Assembly (NCBI RefSeq): GCF_007859075.1 | Contig: NZ_VOAK01000020.1 | Coordinates: forward strand, 124,001 to 188,000 | Direction: 5' to 3' | Length of the DNA stretch: 64,000 bases | DNA from: Gemmobacter aquaticus | GTDB lineage: Bacteria; Pseudomonadota; Alphaproteobacteria; Rhodobacterales; Rhodobacteraceae | Part shown: positions 38,544 to 46,081 of the stretch, in pieces | Position numbering within the stretch: the first letter of the stretch is position 1 | Layout: every line of letters starts with the position of its first letter | Program-made: the position numbers and the translations under genes | Notes under the pieces: generated by a model | Database searches by the model: none | Seen by the model: the letters and a program-made list of their open reading frames with translations, nothing else | Told to the model about the DNA's origin: nothing

Positions 38544-39236
38544 TCAGAGTTGGTTGTGCTTGCGTGCGACCATCGCCTTGGCGGTTTCCACCGCAACGGC
38601 GGCGTCGCGGCAATAGGCGTCAGCGCCGATGGCCTTGCCGAACTCTTCGTTCAGCGGCGCGCCGCCGACCAGAACGATATAGTCCTCGCGCATGCCCTTT
38701 TCCTTCAGCGTGTCGATCACGACCTTCATGTAGGGCATGGTCGTGGTCAGCAGGGCAGACATGCCCAGAATATCGGGCTTTTCGGTTTCCAGCGCCTCGA
38801 TGTATTTCTCGACCGCGTTGTTGATGCCAAGGTCGATGACCTCAAACCCGGCGCCTTCCATCATCATGCCGACGAGGTTCTTGCCGATGTCGTGGATGTC
38901 GCCCTTGACGGTGCCGATCACCATCTTGCCCATGCGCGGCGCGCCGGTTTCGGCGAGCAGCGGCTTGAGGATGGCCATGCCGGCCTTCATGGCGTTGGCG
39001 GCCAGCAGAACCTCGGGCACGAACAGGATGCCGTCACGGAAATCCGCACCGACAATGGTCATGCCGGCAACGAGCGCCTTGGTCAGCACATCGTAGGGGG
39101 TCCATCCCCGTTCCAGCAGGATTTGAACGCCTTCCTCGATCTCTTCCTTCAGACCGTCGTAAAGGTCGTCATGCATCTGAAGGACGAGTTCCTCGTCGTT
39201 CAGTTCGGACAGGATGATATCGTCTTCGTCGGCCAT
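38544..39236 (-). CDS. Corrinoid (B12-binding) methyl carrier protein
   Basis: A 230-residue cobalamin-binding protein with an N-terminal helical cap (about residues 15-95, the B12-binding_2 domain) and a Rossmann B12 domain. The base-off/His-on motif is K-G-D113-I-H115-D-I-G118, with His115 as the lower cobalt ligand, followed by MSALLTTTMPYMK and VGGAPLN. Such proteins carry the methyl group between methyltransferases (MtbC/MttC type, or the central part of MetH). The homocysteine methyltransferase gene nearby, and the DUF1638 gene, suggest a split methionine synthase. ATG 39236 gives the standard start; the longer frame is not conserved. Confidence 0.9.
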   Translation of the reverse strand: MADEDDIILSELNDEELVLQMHDDLYDGLKEEIEEGVQILLERGWTPYDVLTKALVAGMTIVGADFRDGILFVPEVLLAANAMKAGMAILKPLLAETGAPRMGKMVIGTVKGDIHDIGKNLVGMMMEGAGFEVIDLGINNAVEKYIEALETEKPDILGMSALLTTTMPYMKVVIDTLKEKGMREDYIVLVGGAPLNEEFGKAIGADAYCRDAAVAVETAKAMVARKHNQL

Positions 39237-39364
39237 CTGGCGGCTCCTGCGGGATGTGTATGTCCGTTCAATGCGCCGATTGCGACGCAACGACTTTTCG
39301 CTTTGCGACATGGCCGCAGGCAAAGGCGACAGTCAAGGCCCAAGCCGAGAGGGACTTGCCGTTT

Positions 39365-39379
39365 GTTCATGAAAAGTTC
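39365..39379 (+). promoter_or_regulatory. LexA box of the radical SAM gene
   Basis: GTTC-ATGAAAA-GTTC is a perfect alphaproteobacterial SOS box (GTTC-N7-GTTC), ending two bases before the first possible ATG (39382). A third GTTC follows at 39384-39387. Confidence 0.75.
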
Positions 39380-39381
39380 TA

Positions 39382-40476
39382 ATGTTCATTATGAGGAAGG
39401 AAACCGCATTACGCCCGGAGCTTCGGGTAAAGGCACGGGGGGCGCTGGACAACGCAACCGGGCGCTTTGAACGTGAGCATCGCATCGCGGAGGATGACGG
39501 CTGGGACCTGCCCGAGGATGAGCGGCTGTTGCGCACCGAGGTGCGGCTCGAGGCGCCCCGAACCGCGATCAGCTACAATCGCTCGCCCGATCTGCCGTTT
39601 GACCGCAGCGTGAACCCCTATCGGGGCTGCGAGCATGGCTGCGTCTATTGCTTTGCGCGCCCGACACATGCCTGGCTGAACCTCTCGCCCGGTCTCGACT
39701 TTGAGACGCGGCTGATTGCCCGGCCTGGCATCGGTGCGGTTCTGGCGCAAGAGATTGGCCGGCGGTCCTACAAGGTGGCCCCGATCGCCATTGGCACAAA
39801 TACCGATCCCTACCAGCCCTGCGAGGCGGATCACCGCGTGATGCGTGAGGTTCTGCAGGTGCTGCATGACTGGAACCATCCTGTTGCGATCACAACCAAG
39901 GGGGCGCTTGTCGAACGCGACATTGACCTGATCGCCCCGATGGCTGCGGCGGGATTGGTGCGTGTGGGGATATCGGTCACCACGCTGGATGCAGGCCTCT
40001 CTCGCGCAATGGAGCCGCGTTGCCCGTCGCCGCAACGTCGGCTGCAGGTGATCCGGCGTCTGTCGGATGTGGGCGTGCCTGTGCGTGTGATGATCGCGCC
40101 GGTGATACCGGGGCTGACAGATCATGAGCTTGAGCCGATCCTTGCTGCGGCCCGCGCTGCGGGCGCAGTGGCGGCAAGCTGGATCATGCTGCGTCTGCCG
40201 CTGGAGGTCGCGCCGATGATGAAGGACTGGCTTGAGACGCGCCTGCCTGGGCGCGCGGCCAAGGTGATGGCCCGTATCCGAGAGGTCCACGGCGGGCGCG
40301 ACTATGACCCGGAATGGGGGCGTCGCATGCGGGGCGAGGGGCTCTGGTCGGACCTGATCGCGCAACGCTTTGACAAGGCCTGCACGCGCGAGGGGCTGAC
40401 GATAAGGCAGCCACCCTTGCGCACGGATCTTTTCGCGCGGCCCGTGCAGGCCGGGGACCAGCTTTCACTATTCTAG
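39382..40476 (+). CDS. PA0069-family radical SAM protein
   Basis: A 364-residue radical SAM enzyme of the SplB-like COG1533 group. The iron-sulfur motif is C83-E-H-G-C87-V-Y-C90, followed by FARPTHAWL, PIAIGTNTDPYQPCE and VAITTKGALVERD, as in the PA0069/Rv2578c families. Substrate unknown; spore photoproduct-like DNA repair has been suggested for relatives. The LexA box directly upstream supports a DNA-damage role. Because the box ends at 39379, the mRNA must start almost at the ATG; ATG 39391 is an alternative start and the message could be leaderless. It is divergent from the corrinoid operon. Confidence 0.85.
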   Translation: MFIMRKETALRPELRVKARGALDNATGRFEREHRIAEDDGWDLPEDERLLRTEVRLEAPRTAISYNRSPDLPFDRSVNPYRGCEHGCVYCFARPTHAWLNLSPGLDFETRLIARPGIGAVLAQEIGRRSYKVAPIAIGTNTDPYQPCEADHRVMREVLQVLHDWNHPVAITTKGALVERDIDLIAPMAAAGLVRVGISVTTLDAGLSRAMEPRCPSPQRRLQVIRRLSDVGVPVRVMIAPVIPGLTDHELEPILAAARAAGAVAASWIMLRLPLEVAPMMKDWLETRLPGRAAKVMARIREVHGGRDYDPEWGRRMRGEGLWSDLIAQRFDKACTREGLTIRQPPLRTDLFARPVQAGDQLSLF

Positions 40477-40503
40477 GCGCAGCGCGGGGCACGTCCGCAG
40501 GAT

Positions 40504-40600
40504 TTGGGTATTTTTTGCCAAGAGGAAGCGGATGACCTGCGCCACCAAAGAGGGAATGGGGGGCGCCGCTCTCCCCATTCCTCTTGGCCTAGATACCCAA
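40504..40600. repeat. Inverted pair of dispersed 3'-end elements
   Basis: Two copies of TTCCTCTTGGC-N5-ATACCC face each other (minus at 40506-40527, plus at 40578-40598), with outer arms TTGGGTA and TACCCAA. They lie between the convergent radical SAM and bmt genes and can fold into a long hairpin, so they are a likely two-way terminator. A third copy is at 20455-20475. Confidence 0.65.
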
Positions 40601-40603
40601 GTC

Positions 40604-41626
40604 TTAACGCGCCCGACGGCGCTCGCGGCGTGGTGCGCCGTGATCGTGGCCGCATCCCGGACCAGTGCCATCCGAGGCCGAGGAGAAGGCGCCGAGCTTG
40701 GCCGAGATATCGTCCAGCGTAGGGCGCGGTCCTTTGGGGCGGCTTTCCAGAGCGGCGCGCATGGCCTTCAGATGCTCGGGCATGGTCCCGCAGCAGCCAC
40801 CGATGATCCGCACCCCTGCATCGCGCGCAAGGACTGCGTACTCAGCCATCAGTTCGGGCGTGCCGTCATAGTGGATGGCACCGTCCTGATAGCGCGGGAT
40901 TCCAGCATTGCCCTTGGCGATCACCGGGCGCTCGCTGCCTTGGGCAAAGAAGCCCAGAACGGTGCGCAAAAGATCAGATGCGCCCACGCCACAGTTCGCA
41001 CCAAAGGCAATCGGCGGGTTCGGCAGCTTTTCGACAAGCGTCGCCAGATCCGAGGACGTCACACCCATCATGGTGCGCCCGGCGGTATCAAAGCTCATGG
41101 TGCCGCACCAGGGCATGCCGGCAAGCGCTGCGGCCTCGGCTGCGGCGCGGAACTCTTCGGGGGCCGAGATCGTTTCGACCCACAGCACATCAGCGCCGCC
41201 TTCCTTCAAGCCTTCGGCCTGTTCGTGGAAGATCTCGACTGCCAGCTCGTGTGTCAACGCGCCCATGGGCGCCATGATCTCGCCCGTAGGCCCCACCGAT
41301 CCGGCAACAACAACGGTGCGCCCGGATGCGTCGGCGATCTCGCGCCCAAGCGCCGCGCCGATCCGGTTCAGCTCGCGCACGCGACCTTGGGCGTTGTGCA
41401 GCTTCAGCCGCGCCGAGTTGCCGCCGAAGGTATTGGTGAGGAAGATGTCCGACCCGGCCTCGACCGCGCCGCGATAAAGGGTGCGGATGTTGTCGGGCCT
41501 GTCGGTGTTCCAGAATTCGGGCGGCTCACCCGACTCCAGTCCCATGTTGAACAGGTTGGTGCCGGTGGCGCCATCGGCCATCAGCCATTCGCGGCTGGCC
41601 AGAAGTTTAGAAAGGGCGTCGGTCAT
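40604..41626 (-). CDS. bmt: Homocysteine S-methyltransferase (Bmt / MetH-N type)
   Basis: A 340-residue TIM-barrel methyltransferase that moves a methyl group to homocysteine, giving methionine. Zinc ligands are visible as C212 in GANCG and C278-C279 in GGCCGT. The N-terminal LMADGATGTNLFNMGLE and LTNTFGGNSARL blocks match the homocysteine domain of MetH and betaine-homocysteine methyltransferases. A Gly/His/Arg tail (GPGCGHDHGAP then Arg-rich) closes the protein. With the nearby corrinoid protein and DUF1638 it may act as the homocysteine module of a split methionine synthase; glycine betaine as methyl donor is the alternative. Structured leader upstream. Confidence 0.85.
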   Translation of the reverse strand: MTDALSKLLASREWLMADGATGTNLFNMGLESGEPPEFWNTDRPDNIRTLYRGAVEAGSDIFLTNTFGGNSARLKLHNAQGRVRELNRIGAALGREIADASGRTVVVAGSVGPTGEIMAPMGALTHELAVEIFHEQAEGLKEGGADVLWVETISAPEEFRAAAEAAALAGMPWCGTMSFDTAGRTMMGVTSSDLATLVEKLPNPPIAFGANCGVGASDLLRTVLGFFAQGSERPVIAKGNAGIPRYQDGAIHYDGTPELMAEYAVLARDAGVRIIGGCCGTMPEHLKAMRAALESRPKGPRPTLDDISAKLGAFSSASDGTGPGCGHDHGAPRRERRRAR

Positions 41627-41646
41627 GGGGCCTCGCAGATTTAGGG

Positions 41647-41707
41647 CCGCACCGGGGGTGCGGATGCCATTTGCCTTCCTGTGCCATGTAGGCACGCTTG
41701 AGGCAAA
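41647..41707 (-). promoter_or_regulatory. Folded leader of bmt
   Basis: Read on minus, a nested hairpin TTTGCCT...GTGCC...GGCAC...AGGCAAA (41670-41707) is followed by CCGCACC/GGTGCGG (41647-41663), ending 21 bases before the ATG, with GCGAGG between. I could not match it to a SAM or SAH riboswitch consensus. A regulatory leader is possible. Confidence 0.4.
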
Positions 41708-41753
41708 TTCATAATCTTCATGATCATCCTGAACCCGGTCGATGCAACGAACG

Positions 41754-41786
41754 AAAAAGGGCCACCCCTGAAAGGGACGGCCCTGC
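41754..41786 (-). terminator. Rho-independent terminator of the ATPase inhibitor gene
   Basis: Read on minus, GGGCCGTCCC and GGGGTGGCCC form a ten-pair stem (two G-U) with loop TTTCA, followed by TTTTTCG. Confidence 0.8.
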
Positions 41787-41806
41787 AATTCAGCGGTTTT
41801 GCCCGA

Positions 41807-42121
41807 TCAGATCTCGCTCATCAGTTGCGACTTGGCAGTGTGCATCAGATCGGAGAGTTTCTTGCGGATCTCGTCCGCCGTTGCCTTGCCGTCCAGATCG
41901 GCAGCCAGCTTGCGCACCACGTCTTCCGACCCGGCTTCCTCGAAATCGGCATTCACCACGCTCAGCGCGTATTCATCCGCCTCAGCGCCCGATTTACCCA
42001 GCAGGCCCGCGGCCCAGAGACCGGCCAGCCGGTTACGGCGCGCCTCAGCCTTGAACAGCATTTCGGCATCATGGGCGAATTTGGTTTCGAACGCCTTTTC
42101 GCGATCGTCGAAGGTGGTCAT
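41807..42121 (-). CDS. F1-ATPase inhibitor, zeta subunit (DUF1476)
   Basis: A 104-residue all-helical protein of the DUF1476 family. In Paracoccus the zeta protein inserts its N-terminus into the F1 sector and blocks ATP hydrolysis, acting as a one-way ratchet for ATP synthase. The inhibitory N-terminus MTTFDDREKAFETKFAHD and the core FKAEARRNRLAGLWAAGLLG are conserved; the C-terminal helices hold the regulatory nucleotide-binding part. ATG 42121 is chosen because it gives this exact family N-terminus; the open frame before it is not conserved. Monocistronic with a strong terminator, divergent from purC. Confidence 0.9.
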   Translation of the reverse strand: MTTFDDREKAFETKFAHDAEMLFKAEARRNRLAGLWAAGLLGKSGAEADEYALSVVNADFEEAGSEDVVRKLAADLDGKATADEIRKKLSDLMHTAKSQLMSEI

Positions 42122-42319
42122 GGCAAGGCCCCCATTTTGGTTCCGAACGGCGCGGAACGGGTTCGTCTGTCTCTTCATATGCCCGCCCCGGCCTTTCGCC
42201 GCAAGGGCCGAAGGGGCGCAGTTGGCGCTAAACCTTGCGGGCAGGCGGGGGTTGGACTATAGCCCGGCCCAAAGGATGGACGCCCTGGCGCCCGTCCGTT
42301 CCGCGATTCGGGAAATTTC

Positions 42320-43081
42320 ATGGCACGTCGCAAGAAGGTTTACGAGGGTAAGGCTAAGATCCTTTACGAAGGACCAGAGCCGGGGACCCTGATCCAGTAC
42401 TTCAAGGACGATGCGATTCCTGCCGTGAACCAGCCTTCGGCCGCAGTCGAGGGGAAGGGCGTTCTGAACAACCGCCTCAGCGAGTTCTTCATGTCGGGCC
42501 TGAATGGCATCGGTGTGCCCACGCATTTCATTCGGCGCCTGAACATGCGCGAACAGCTGGTTCGCATGTGCGAGATGGTCCCGCTTGAGGTGGTCGTGCG
42601 CAATTTCGCGGCTGGTGGGCTGTCGAAGCGGTTGGGAATCCCCGAAGGCATGGGGCTACCGCGCCCGATCGTCGAATACTATTACAAGGATGAAAAGCTG
42701 GGCAATCCGATGGTCTCGGAAGAGCACATCGTGGCCTTTGGCTGGGCCAACCAGCAGGATCTCGATGATATCGTCGCACTTGCCTTGCGCGTGAACGATT
42801 TCATGTCGGGCGTGATGATGGGCGTGGGTGTCCGTCTGATGGACTTCCGCCTTGAGGTCGGCCGCATCTGGGAGGGCGATTTCATGCGCCTGATCGTTGC
42901 TGACGAGATCAGCCCGGACAGCTGCCGCCTCTGGGATCTGCGCGGCCTGGAGGCCCCGGACCGTGAAGGCCAGCAGCGAGAGCCCGGCCCCCTGAACGAC
43001 GTCTACACCGAACTGGCGCGGCGCCTTGGCGTGCTGCCCTCGAATGTCACCCACACCCTCAAGCCCACCCTGATCAACTGA
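42320..43081 (+). CDS. purC: Phosphoribosylaminoimidazole-succinocarboxamide synthase PurC
   Basis: A 253-residue SAICAR synthetase that joins CAIR and aspartate in purine synthesis. Family blocks: YEGKAKILYEGPEPGTLIQYFKDD with the ATP-binding lysines near the start, NRLSEFFMSGLN, PLEVVVRNFAAGG, and VADEISPDSCRLWD near residue 196. Full length. It starts a short operon with purS 13 bases later, the usual alphaproteobacterial order purC-purS-purQ. Confidence 0.97.
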   Translation: MARRKKVYEGKAKILYEGPEPGTLIQYFKDDAIPAVNQPSAAVEGKGVLNNRLSEFFMSGLNGIGVPTHFIRRLNMREQLVRMCEMVPLEVVVRNFAAGGLSKRLGIPEGMGLPRPIVEYYYKDEKLGNPMVSEEHIVAFGWANQQDLDDIVALALRVNDFMSGVMMGVGVRLMDFRLEVGRIWEGDFMRLIVADEISPDSCRLWDLRGLEAPDREGQQREPGPLNDVYTELARRLGVLPSNVTHTLKPTLIN

Positions 43082-43094
43082 AAGGCCTGTCCCC

Positions 43095-43334
43095 ATGAAA
43101 GCGCGTGTCACCGTCATGCTGAAGACCGGAGTGCTTGATGTGCAGGGCGAGGCTGTGCGCCGCGCGCTTGGCACCCTTGGCTTCGAAGGGGTCGAAGCCG
43201 TGCGTCAGGGCAAGGTCATCGAGCTTGACCTGGCTGCAACCGACAAGGCGGCGGCCGAGGCCGAGGTGAAGGCCATGTGTGAAAAGTTGCTGGCCAACAC
43301 CGTGATCGAGAAATACTCGGTCGAAATCGCCTGA
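43095..43334 (+). CDS. purS: Phosphoribosylformylglycinamidine synthase, PurS subunit
   Basis: A 79-residue subunit that bridges PurL and PurQ in the three-part FGAM synthase. [20 protein letters not shown] and [17 protein letters not shown] are the typical PurS blocks. It presence predicts a small PurL elsewhere, since purL is not in the window. A strong hairpin terminator follows before purQ. Confidence 0.95.
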   Translation: MKARVTVMLKTGVLDVQGEAVRRALGTLGFEGVEAVRQGKVIELDLAATDKAAAEAEVKAMCEKLLANTVIEKYSVEIA

Positions 43335-43355
43335 GGGCCACGCCCCTGTAGTTCT

Positions 43356-43388
43356 GCAAAGCCGCCGGCATGCCCCGGCGGCTTTTGC
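43356..43388 (+). terminator. Strong hairpin terminator between purS and purQ
   Basis: GCAAAGCCGCCGG and CCGGCGGCTTTTGC form a long stem with a short CATGC loop; the 3' arm contains TTTT. It separates two genes that work in one complex, so it may set their ratio or split the transcripts. Confidence 0.7.
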
Positions 43389-43545
43389 GTCATCAGTGCC
43401 TGCACAGAACCACCTCTGCCATTTCCCCTTGGATCAAATACCCGGCAACCTCTGTCAACCGGCGCGCCGATGGTGGTTTTTCTCTGGCAGCCGCAGGTCG
43501 ATTGCGCTATGGCGCTGCCATCCCGGACAGAGCGAGAGAGACCCG

Positions 43546-44214
43546 ATGAAAGCCGCCGTCATCACCTTCCCCGGATCCAACTGCGACCGCGATCTGGCAG
43601 TAGCCTTTGAACGGGCAGGGGCGGATGTCGTCCGCGTCTGGCACAAGGACAGCGCGCTGCCTGCGGGCGTTGATGTGGTGGGTGTTCCGGGCGGGTTCTC
43701 GTTCGGCGATTACCTGCGCTGCGGCGCCATTGCCGCGCAATCGCCGATCGCGGCGGCGGTCAAGGCGCATGCGGATCGGGGCGGCTATGTCATCGGCATC
43801 TGCAATGGCTTTCAGGTGCTGACCGAGATGCGCCTGCTGCCCGGCGCGCTGATGCGCAATGCGGGCCTCAAGTTCATCTGCAAGACGGTGGAGCTTGAGG
43901 TGGCGACGACCGCCTCTGACTTCACCTCGGGCTATACGATGGGCCAGCACATCCGCGTGCCGGTCGCCCATCACGACGGCAACTATGCGGTCGATGCCGA
44001 GACGCTTGCCCGGATCAAGGCCGAGGATCGCATCGCCTTCCGCTATGCCGACAACCCCAACGGCTCTATGGCCGATATCGCGGGCGTGCTGTCGGAGAAC
44101 CGCCGCGTCCTTGGCATGATGCCGCACCCTGAGCGGGTGGTGGACGCAGGCCATGGCGGCACCGACGGGATGGCGCTTTTTTCCAGCCTGATCGGCAAGA
44201 TGGCGCTGGCCTGA
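43546..44214 (+). CDS. purQ: Phosphoribosylformylglycinamidine synthase, PurQ subunit
   Basis: A 222-residue class I glutamine amidotransferase that feeds ammonia to Pur[11 protein letters not shown] at the start is typical of PurQ, the nucleophile Cys86 sits in VIGICNGFQ, and the His/Glu pair lies in [11 protein letters not shown] 43546 has an AGCGAGAGAG purine stretch before it; the upstream frame is open but not conserved and contains the purS terminator region. PurL is expected elsewhere in the genome. Confidence 0.96.
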   Translation: MKAAVITFPGSNCDRDLAVAFERAGADVVRVWHKDSALPAGVDVVGVPGGFSFGDYLRCGAIAAQSPIAAAVKAHADRGGYVIGICNGFQVLTEMRLLPGALMRNAGLKFICKTVELEVATTASDFTSGYTMGQHIRVPVAHHDGNYAVDAETLARIKAEDRIAFRYADNPNGSMADIAGVLSENRRVLGMMPHPERVVDAGHGGTDGMALFSSLIGKMALA

Positions 44215-44262
44215 GCACAGCAAGGCTTGAGGCTGCCTGACGCCTCGGCCTAAACTGTGCCA

Positions 44263-46074
44263 ATGCTGGATACGACCACATCTTCCGGGCCTGAGCCGCG
44301 CGAACCGGGCATCTCCTGGCGGGTGAAGCTTGTCGTGGCGCTGCTGATCCTTCTGGCGACGGGCGTTGTTCTGGTGACCAACCGCTGGCTGTCCGAGCGG
44401 TTTACAGAGGTCACGCGCAACAGGGCCGAACTGCGGCTCGCGCTCTATTCTGGCAACATGATCTCCGAATTGCAGCGCACCTCGGTTGTGCCGCTGCTGT
44501 TGGCGCGCGACCCCGAACTGATCGGCGCGCTGGAGCGGCGCGACTTTTCGATGACCTCGGCGCGGCTGATCTCGTTTCAGGCAGAGATCGGCGCGGCCTC
44601 GATCGTGCTTCTGGATGCCGAGGGCCGGGTGGTTGGCGCCACGAACCGCAACCAGCTTGGGGAGAGCTTTCGCAACTCGCCCAGTTTCATCGATGCGCAG
44701 CGGGTGAATGATACGGTCTTCACCGTCGCCTCGCGTGAGACGGCGGGGTTTGACTTCACCTATTCACGCGCGATCCGGGTGGAAGGGCAGGTCGTGGGCG
44801 TGATCGTCGTCGCGGTCGATCTGATGAAGTATGAACGCGCATGGGCCGGCCTCCAGGACGCGGTCCTTGTCACCGATACCGAGGGCACGGTTCTGTTGGC
44901 GACCGAGCCGCGCTGGCGTGGCTTGCCCGTCGATCAGGCGCTTGAGGCGCGCGATGCGCCCTCGGCCATTCGCCGGGCGTTGCAAGGGGCTGCCGACTGG
45001 GCGCAAGAGCCGCCCGATGCCTATGTCTCGGGCGAGGCGGTAATGAAGACCGAAACCCGCGTCGCGTTTCGCGGCTGGCGAATGGTCACCTTCACGGCCT
45101 TCGATTCGGTGCGCGAGCGCGTGAATGGCGTGCTTGCGCTTGAAATCATGGGTTTTGCGATCCTGCTCGCTGTGACCTTTTACATGCTCTCGCGCCGGGC
45201 CTGGTCGCAAAGCGTGACCTTCCAGCGCGAAAGCGCGGAACTGCGGATGCTGAACGCCCGTCTGCAACGCGAAATCGCCGAGCGCGAGAAGGTGCAAAAG
45301 AACCTTGAGGTTGCCGAGTTGACGCTGGCGCAATCGTCAAAACTCGCGGCCTTGGGCGAGATGTCGGCGGCGGTCAGCCATGAGCTGAACCAGCCGCTTG
45401 CCGCGATGAAGACCTATCTGGCGGGCGCCCGCCTTTTATTGCAACGCAAGCGCCCGGAAGAGGCGCTCTCATCTTTCCAGCGGATCGATGACCTGATCGA
45501 CCGGATGGGGGCAATTACCCGTCAGCTCAAGTCCTATGCCCGCAAGGGCGGCGAGGCATTCGAGGCGCTGGATATGCGCAACTCGGTCTCGGCTGCGCTT
45601 TCGATGATGGAGCCGCAGTTGAAGGCACGGGTCGTGCGCATCACCCGCACCTTGCCGCGAACGCCGGTCATGGTCATGGCAGACCGTATCCGTCTGGAGC
45701 AGGTCATCATCAACCTGTTGCGCAATGCCCTTGATGCAACCAAGGATTCGCCGCGTCCGCAGATTGATCTGATGCTTTCGGCGGGCGAGACCGCCACGCT
45801 GACCGTGCGGGACAACGGGCATGGCATCAAGGATCTCGAGAACCTGTTCGAACCTTTCTACACAACCAAGAAACCCGGCGAGGGGGTTGGCCTTGGCCTT
45901 GCCATCTCGACCGGCATCGTGACCGACCTTGGCGGACGGCTGACCGCGCGAAATGCGGAAGGCGGGGGGGCTGTATTCGAAATACAGCTTCCCATATTGG
46001 GACCAGTGACGGACTCTCCGGCGAAGGCCCCAACGAAGGCCCCAACCACGGCCCCCGTCAAGGCAGCAGAATGA
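44263..46074 (+). CDS. dctB: DctB-like sensor histidine kinase
   Basis: A 603-residue membrane kinase. The first helix (about residues 24-42) and second helix (about 290-312) bracket a long periplasmic sensor with a double PAS-like (dCACHE) layout, as in C4-dicarboxylate sensors. The dimerisation domain has SAAVSHELNQPLAAMKTY, with phospho-acceptor His373. The ATPase part has NLLRNALDATKD (N box), DNGHGIKDLENLFEPFYTTK and GVGLGLAIS (G boxes), all intact. Paired with the regulator six bases downstream. Dicarboxylate sensing is inferred from family; no dctPQM genes are visible. ATG 44263 is chosen; GTG 44257 is two codons earlier. Confidence 0.85.
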   Translation: MLDTTTSSGPEPREPGISWRVKLVVALLILLATGVVLVTNRWLSERFTEVTRNRAELRLALYSGNMISELQRTSVVPLLLARDPELIGALERRDFSMTSARLISFQAEIGAASIVLLDAEGRVVGATNRNQLGESFRNSPSFIDAQRVNDTVFTVASRETAGFDFTYSRAIRVEGQVVGVIVVAVDLMKYERAWAGLQDAVLVTDTEGTVLLATEPRWRGLPVDQALEARDAPSAIRRALQGAADWAQEPPDAYVSGEAVMKTETRVAFRGWRMVTFTAFDSVRERVNGVLALEIMGFAILLAVTFYMLSRRAWSQSVTFQRESAELRMLNARLQREIAEREKVQKNLEVAELTLAQSSKLAALGEMSAAVSHELNQPLAAMKTYLAGARLLLQRKRPEEALSSFQRIDDLIDRMGAITRQLKSYARKGGEAFEALDMRNSVSAALSMMEPQLKARVVRITRTLPRTPVMVMADRIRLEQVIINLLRNALDATKDSPRPQIDLMLSAGETATLTVRDNGHGIKDLENLFEPFYTTKKPGEGVGLGLAISTGIVTDLGGRLTARNAEGGGAVFEIQLPILGPVTDSPAKAPTKAPTTAPVKAAE

Positions 46075-46081
46075 GGACCAA

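Noticed and set aside
41640-41710. SAM-II, SAM-V or SAH riboswitch before bmt
   Set aside because: The hairpins do not show the pseudoknot or conserved loop bases of these classes as I know them.
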